This document shows positions 4,970-8,366 of a stretch of 8,366 nt of DNA, piece after piece. A program made the translations under genes and the position numbers. Numbering within the stretch: the first letter of the stretch is position 1; each line of letters starts with the position of its first letter. The stretch is from NCBI GenBank assembly GCA_005788935.1, contig SYAK01000560.1:1-8366 (forward strand), written 5' to 3'. Source of the DNA: Pseudomonadota bacterium (GTDB lineage: Bacteria; Myxococcota; UBA9042; PHBI01). The notes beneath the pieces were generated by a model, which worked only from the letters and a program-made list of their open reading frames with translations, was not told the DNA's origin and made no database searches.

Positions 4970-7507
4970 GTGAAGCGTCTCACACGCAAGTTGAAGCTCG
5001 CCGCGGCCGCGGCCCTCGCGCTCACGGTCGCGCCCCTCGCGCACGCGGTGCCGAGCACCCTGACTGTCCAGGGACAGCTGACCAATGACGCGGGCGCCGC
5101 GCGCGACGGCACCTACGCGCTGACGATCTCGCTCTGGACGGCGGAGACTGGCGGGTCGCGCCTCTTCACCCAGACGCTCACCGGCGTCGCGGTGACGGGC
5201 GGTCTGTTCGACCTCATCCTCGGGACCGACGCGCTCGCGCCGCTCACGGCCCAGCTCTTCCGCGACAACACGCAGGTTTGGCTGCAAGTCGAGGTCGACG
5301 CCGGGCCAGGTGTCGCACCGGACGAAGCGCCGCTCCCACGGCAGCCGCTGACGGCGACGCCGTTTGCGTTCGCGGCCCATCACGCGGCGAGCGCTGGCAC
5401 GGCCGCGACCGCGACGACCGCCACCACCGCCACTGGACTCGCGTGTGCCTCGGGTTGCGTGTCGCTCGGCGAGCTCGACTTCGACGCGGTGACGCAGGGT
5501 GAGCTCGACGCGGCCCTGACGAGCGTCGTGACGACGAGCGCGCTCAACGCGGCCCTCGTCCCCTACGCCCGGAGAACCGAGCTCGCGGCCTACGCGACGC
5601 TGTCGACCCTCGCCACCGAGCTCGCCGGCCTTGTCACGCAAAGCGAGCTCGGCGCGGCCCTCGCGGGCCTCGTGACGAACGACGGGCTCGCGTCCGCCCT
5701 GCAGGCCTACGCCCGGAAGTCCGACCTGCCGACCCGCATCGATGGGCTCGGTGGCGGCACGGTCTCGAGCGCCATCAGCGCCCCCGCCTTTGTCCAGGGC
5801 GGGCAGCCGGTGTGCGACGCCTCGGGCAACTGCGGGCGGACGGTGGACGACTTCACCTGCGCCGACGGGCAGGCGCTCGTGCGAAGCAGCGGCCAGTGGG
5901 TCTGCGCGTCCTCGATCGGGCAGCCCCCGGTGTGCACGGGCGCCTTCCGGGCGCTTCAGTTCGATGGCAGCCGTTGGTCGTGCGTCGATCTCCAGGCCTC
6001 GGGTCTGTCGGGCGGCCAGGCGCGCGGCTTCGAGGTCATCGATGCGTGGGGCTTCGCCTGGGACGGCGAGATGCGTCCTCAGTCGACCTGGGCCAACGCC
6101 AACGCGGCCTGCATCGCGGAAGGTGGGCGCCTGCCGACCGTCACAGAGCTGACCCGCGTGTCGCATGGTCCGGGCGCGACGGCCGCGGTCGGCAACGGCC
6201 TCGAGACCAACTGGCACTGGTCCATCACGCCGTTCTACACGGGTTCCCGCTACATGGCCGTCCGGCTCGACACCGGGGCCAACTCCCCGAGCGGACTGGC
6301 GGCCGAGTTGCAGCGCTATCGGTGCGTGTGGCCCAACCGGACCTCGCCGAGCTTCGACGGCAACAAGTGCCACGGCCCGCCAGGCGCCGAGTGCTTCGCG
6401 GGGACCGCCGAGGGCCGTCGTTACAACGCCGACAAGTATGACCGCCCGCCTGTCAGCTGGTGGGTGGCCGTCAACGAGTGCGCCTTCTACAACGCCCGCG
6501 TGGCGCGCGCGGTGACCTACACCGAGCTCATCCAGGCCGGGCTGCCGAACGGCGCTGGCGGCGCGAGCTGGATCTGGACCTCGGATCGTGGCGGCTACAA
6601 CGGGAGCAACTTCCTGTTCCTGCTGCTGCGCTGGACTGGCGTGCAGACCGCCTTCGACGGCACCCACACGGCCTACGCGGACTGGAACTACAACGTCGAG
6701 GGCCACACGGCGGGCTTCCGCTGCGTCGGCATCAAGGACGACCTCGGGACCTATCCCGGGACTGTCGCCGACGAGTTCGTCGATGTCGGTCGCTCCCGCA
6801 TCAAGTCGACCACCACCGAGTCCGCCCTCCAGACGTGGACTACGACCCTTGACGCGTGCCTCGCTCAGGGCGGCCACATCCCGTCCATGGCGGACTGGGT
6901 CGCGCTCGTTCAGGCCGGCCTGCCGCGCGCCAACAACGCCGATTACAGCCACACCTCGGACGCCGAGTTCGGGACGAACGGTGGCAGCACGCACTACAAC
7001 GCGATCGTCACCTGGCGGAACAGCGATCCGACCTTCAACGCCTATCACCCCACCTACAGCACGTGGGGATCCCGCGGGAACAGCTATCGCGGTCGCTGCG
7101 TCTGGTACCCGCTCGACACGGCCTACACCGGGCCGGGCGAGGCGACGTGCAACGGCGGCTGCTTCACGAAGGTCGTCACCGCCAACGGCCAGTCGCACCA
7201 GTTCTGGGTCGACAAGTTCGACCGGACCCCGGCGAAGTTCGGCGACGCCATCCGGACATGCTACCAGAGTGGTGGACACCTGCTGTCCTTTGCCGAGTAT
7301 GCCGAGATGATCCGGTCCGGGCTGCCCAACGGCTCGAACACCTTCGCCTGGAGCTCGGACTGGGCCCGCTACGACCACACCTACACCGTCAAGTGGACCG
7401 GAACGGCGTCGACGTGGGATCACCTCGCGAACGCGAACGTCACCCCGACGGCCGCGACGACGACGGCACCGTACCGCTGCATGTGGAGCAACGAGCTCAA
7501 CGATTGA
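4970..7507 (+). CDS. Secreted fibre-like protein with four C-terminal DUF1566/C-type-lectin-like modules
   Basis: The 845-residue product starts at GTG 4970, chosen because GGGAGG lies 5 bp upstream and a clean Sec signal follows (KRLTRKLK, a hydrophobic Ala/Leu stretch, cleavage after AHA near residue 24). Residues 25-136 form a beta-rich head (STLTVQGQLTNDAGA... TATPFAFAA) seen at the N-terminus of many secreted tail-fibre-like proteins. An Ala/Thr linker leads to a stalk at 164-254 with units like VTQSELGAALAGL every 13 or so residues, suggesting a trimeric coiled fibre. Two small C-x14/15-WxC modules follow (Cys 297/312 and 322/338). Residues 354-845 hold four modules, each with an N-side Cys after a helix (381, 504, 630, 764) and a C-side RC[VM] Cys (452, 585, 710, 837), probably disulphide-paired. 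The first has GGRLPTVTEL, a DUF1566/Lcl hallmark. A surface adhesin or carbohydrate-binding role is inferred; no catalytic motif is visible. Confidence 0.87.
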   Translation: MKRLTRKLKLAAAAALALTVAPLAHAVPSTLTVQGQLTNDAGAARDGTYALTISLWTAETGGSRLFTQTLTGVAVTGGLFDLILGTDALAPLTAQLFRDNTQVWLQVEVDAGPGVAPDEAPLPRQPLTATPFAFAAHHAASAGTAATATTATTATGLACASGCVSLGELDFDAVTQGELDAALTSVVTTSALNAALVPYARRTELAAYATLSTLATELAGLVTQSELGAALAGLVTNDGLASALQAYARKSDLPTRIDGLGGGTVSSAISAPAFVQGGQPVCDASGNCGRTVDDFTCADGQALVRSSGQWVCASSIGQPPVCTGAFRALQFDGSRWSCVDLQASGLSGGQARGFEVIDAWGFAWDGEMRPQSTWANANAACIAEGGRLPTVTELTRVSHGPGATAAVGNGLETNWHWSITPFYTGSRYMAVRLDTGANSPSGLAAELQRYRCVWPNRTSPSFDGNKCHGPPGAECFAGTAEGRRYNADKYDRPPVSWWVAVNECAFYNARVARAVTYTELIQAGLPNGAGGASWIWTSDRGGYNGSNFLFLLLRWTGVQTAFDGTHTAYADWNYNVEGHTAGFRCVGIKDDLGTYPGTVADEFVDVGRSRIKSTTTESALQTWTTTLDACLAQGGHIPSMADWVALVQAGLPRANNADYSHTSDAEFGTNGGSTHYNAIVTWRNSDPTFNAYHPTYSTWGSRGNSYRGRCVWYPLDTAYTGPGEATCNGGCFTKVVTANGQSHQFWVDKFDRTPAKFGDAIRTCYQSGGHLLSFAEYAEMIRSGLPNGSNTFAWSSDWARYDHTYTVKWTGTASTWDHLANANVTPTAATTTAPYRCMWSNELND
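5459..5740 (+). repeat. Stalk repeats of the fibre-like protein
   Basis: Within residues 164-256 of the 845-residue protein, units such as VTQGELDAALTSV, VTTSALNAALVPY, ATLSTLATELAGL, VTQSELGAALAGL and VTNDGLASALQAY recur, interrupted by shorter units beginning ARRTEL and ARKSDL. The spacing is mostly 13 residues (39 bp). Regularly placed Leu/Val with small polar residues between them resembles stalks of phage tail fibres and trimeric adhesins. Copies have diverged at the DNA level, so this is an old repeat. Confidence 0.65.
6029..7504 (+). repeat. Four diverged lectin-like modules arranged A-B-A-B
   Basis: Modules span residues about 354-455, 467-587, 603-713 and 727-845. All share a helix ending in Cys, a turn, an [EAL]-x-G-[LPH]-like segment and a terminal RCV/RCM strand, with 70-80 residues between the two cysteines. 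Modules 2 and 4 additionally share a preceding Cys pair ending CF and a D-K-[YF]-D-R-x-P segment (residues 488 and 748) absent from modules 1 and 3. Modules 2, 3 and 4 share QAGLP/RSGLPN-type text. This implies duplication of a two-module block. Confidence 0.7.
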
Positions 7508-7518
7508 GCCGCGCGTCA

Positions 7519-7557
7519 GGCGACGGGGCCCGAACGCGCGTGCGCGGGGCCGTCGCC
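7519..7557 (+). terminator. GC-rich hairpin downstream of the fibre gene
   Basis: GGCGACGG (7519-7526) pairs perfectly with CCGTCGCC (7550-7557), beginning 12 bp after the stop codon of the fibre gene. The loop region contains further CGCG self-complementarity. No T-run follows, so it would be a non-canonical terminator or a transcript-stabilising stem. Confidence 0.42.
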
Positions 7558-7564
7558 GAGACGC

Positions 7565-7599
7565 CCGCCTCGCCCCGGCCTCGCGACTGTGCGAGGCGG
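7565..7599. repeat. Inverted repeat with two alternative pairings
   Basis: GCGAGGCGG (7591-7599) can pair with CCGCCTCGC (7565-7573; 9 bp, 17-base loop), or its first seven bases can pair with GCCTCGC (7578-7584; 6-base loop). The two left-hand partners compete for the same right arm. The same nine bases GCGAGGCGG recur at 7676-7684. Confidence 0.4.
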
Positions 7600-7606
7600 T
7601 GGTGGC

Positions 7607-7649
7607 TGTCGATGGCGGCTGTCGATGACCGTGCCGATGACTGCCGATG
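7607..7649 (+). repeat. Four-copy TGYCGATG array
   Basis: TGTCGATG occurs at 7607-7614 and 7620-7627, and TGCCGATG at 7632-7639 and 7642-7649, giving steps of 13, 12 and 10 bp. The first two sit inside an 11-bp repeat (GGCTGTCGATG) and the last two inside a 10-bp repeat (TGCCGATGAC). Steps near one helical turn would place sites on a similar DNA face. It lies about 110 bp upstream of the candidate secG -35. Confidence 0.5.
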
Positions 7650-7709
7650 ACCGAGGGTTCGCCGCGCACCCGCCTGCGAGGCGGCCGTGGCATCCGTCGC
7701 ACCACCCCA

Positions 7710-7725
7710 GGGGGCGTCCGCCCCC
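7710..7725. terminator. GGGGGC/GCCCCC stem with four-base loop, possible terminator
   Basis: GGGGGC (7710-7715) pairs perfectly with GCCCCC (7720-7725) around GTCC. It is compact and very stable and sits between the fibre gene and the candidate secG promoter, so it could block read-through into secG. No T-run follows, only CTCCGCTTTC. Confidence 0.35.
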
Positions 7726-7758
7726 CTCCGCTTTCGGCGCCACCGGCGCTCGACCCCC

Positions 7759-7787
7759 TTGACCCACGCGCGACCTGCTGCTACGCA
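7759..7787 (+). promoter_or_regulatory. Candidate secG promoter
   Basis: TTGACC (7759-7764) is followed after 17 bp by TACGCA (7782-7787). The -35 matches five of six consensus bases and the -10 only two, so the call rests on the -35, exact spacing and position. It would give a leader of about 80 bases before the secG ATG. Confidence 0.33.
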
Positions 7788-7875
7788 CGCGCCCCCGGCA
7801 GGGTTGCCGCCTGGCACCAGACCGGCCGAAACGAAGACGCGCCCCGAGCGGCCGTCCCCCGCGGAGATTCCCGAG

Positions 7876-8366
7876 ATGGATACGATCGTCCTCATCCTGT
7901 TCATTTTCGTCTGCCTGCTGCTGATGCTGGTCATCCTGCTGCAGCCTGGCAAGGGCGGCGGACTCGGCGCGGTCGGCGGGACGCCGGCGGGCGGCGTCTT
8001 CGGGGCCCGCGGCGCGGTCCCCTTTCTCTCGAAGATGACAGTCTGGCTTGGCGCCGGCTTCGGCGTGCTCGTGCTGACGCTCTCGGCGATGAGCCGGCAG
8101 CCGACCAGCATCGGCGCCATCGGTGAGGAGCCGGCCACGGACGGCGCGGCGACCCCTGCGGATGGCACCACGACGCCAGCGGCCCCGGCCACCGGTGAGG
8201 CCGCCCCAGGCACAGCGGCTCCGGTTCCCGGCGCCGCAGCCCCCGCAGCTCCGGCGACGGGCGAGGCCGATCCGGTTCCTGGCGCGGCGGCTCCCGGCGC
8301 GGTGGCTCCTGGCGCGACGGCTCCTGGCGCGACGGCTCCGGCCCCGGTCGAGGCCCCTCCGGCGGC
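7876..8366 (+). CDS. secG: SecG, preprotein translocase subunit, with long Ala/Pro-rich tail (3'-truncated)
   Basis: SecG is the small non-essential partner of SecYE in the inner-membrane Sec channel and assists SecA-driven export. The start ATG has GGAG at 7863-7866, 9 bp upstream. Transmembrane segment 1 is residues 2-22, ending in the family signature LLQPGKGGGLGAVGG (21-35). The loop FGARGAVPFLSKMT (42-55) and second segment (56-72) also match SecG. After residue 75 the protein continues in a low-complexity Ala/Pro/Gly/Thr tail for at least 88 residues and leaves the window with no stop; 163 residues are present, already longer than the roughly 75-110 residues of common SecG proteins. The tail includes a 15-bp tandem repeat (GA[AVT]AP). 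Preceded by its own likely promoter, it is not in the fibre operon. Identification is firm; the function of the tail is unknown. Confidence 0.95.
   Translation, partial: MDTIVLILFIFVCLLLMLVILLQPGKGGGLGAVGGTPAGGVFGARGAVPFLSKMTVWLGAGFGVLVLTLSAMSRQPTSIGAIGEEPATDGAATPADGTTTPAAPATGEAAPGTAAPVPGAAAPAAPATGEADPVPGAAAPGAVAPGATAPGATAPAPVEAPPA
8281..8340 (+). repeat. Four tandem 15-bp units in the secG tail
   Basis: Four adjacent units of form GGCGCGRYGGCTCCN (8281, 8296, 8311, 8326) encode GAAAP, GAVAP, GATAP and GATAP. The third and fourth differ only at the last base, indicating recent duplication, while the earlier tail contains looser versions (VPGAAAPAAP). The reading frame is kept because the unit is a multiple of three. 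Confidence 0.8.

Larger units (their letters stand above)
7508..7875. other. 368-bp intergenic region rich in hairpins, upstream of secG
   Basis: No gene is supported here. It holds three inverted repeats (7519-7557, 7578-7597 and 7710-7725), the TGYCGATG array at 7607-7649, a second copy of GCGAGGCGG (7591-7599 and 7676-7684), and a candidate secG promoter. The first half probably ends transcription of the fibre operon and the second half starts secG. Confidence 0.6.

Noticed and set aside
532..6853. The rare Leu codon CTT followed by GAC (CTTGAC) recurring in several genes
   Set aside because: It was noticed near 532, 3963, 4560, 4700 and 6848, but CTCGAC is also common. Without codon counts this cannot be told from chance.
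4895..7705. A 936-codon open frame on the minus strand opposite the fibre gene
   Set aside because: It is Arg/Ala/Gly/Val-rich with no recognisable domain, and is a typical antisense shadow of a high-GC gene. The plus-strand frame has a signal peptide, Shine-Dalgarno sequence, conserved cysteines and repeats.
7647..8126. A 159-codon plus-strand open frame overlapping the start of secG
   Set aside because: It is Arg/Pro-rich and out of frame with the unmistakable SecG signature that begins at 7876.

Overview
The window is very GC-rich DNA with strong G/C preference at third codon positions. It carries predicted outer-membrane lipoproteins, a cysteine-rich secreted protein with a MopE-type Asp/Cys motif, and a secreted stalk-plus-lectin-like protein. 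This combination is typical of Myxococcota and related former Deltaproteobacteria. That placement is inferred from protein style and base composition, not from any marker gene. No tRNA, rRNA, CRISPR array, transposase, integrase or phage structural gene was seen.

Layout from left to right: (1) 1-951 (+), the 3' part of an ABC transporter ATPase of the Fe3+/polyamine-import type with a C-terminal TOBE-like region, cut by the window edge inside Walker A. (2) 975-1006, a long hairpin between convergent genes, probably a terminator for both. (3) 1019-3169 (-), a 716-residue lipoprotein with a six-Cys helical section and C-terminal HEAT-like repeats. (4) 3170-3729, a 560-bp divergent intergenic region with candidate promoters, a 10-bp inverted repeat and a 14-bp direct repeat. 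(5) 3730-4947 (+), a 405-residue secreted protein with about 48 cysteines. (6) 4970-7507 (+), an 845-residue secreted protein with a beta-rich head, a roughly 13-residue-periodic stalk, two small C...WxC modules and four C-terminal DUF1566/C-type-lectin-like modules. (7) 7508-7875, a 368-bp intergenic region full of hairpins plus a four-copy TGYCGATG array. (8) 7876 to the window end (+), secG with an unusually long Ala/Pro/Gly-rich tail that runs off the window.

The most interesting unit is the gene pair 3730-7507. The genes are 22 bp apart, both encode exported products, and they are joined by a small hairpin that overlaps the upstream stop codon and touches the downstream Shine-Dalgarno sequence, which suggests translational coupling. 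I read the pair as a cell-surface cassette: a cysteine-rich, possibly metal-binding protein made with a fibre-like protein that displays four lectin-like heads. A role in adhesion, recognition or prey contact is inference only. The ABC ATPase and SecG look like ordinary transport genes not functionally linked to the pair.
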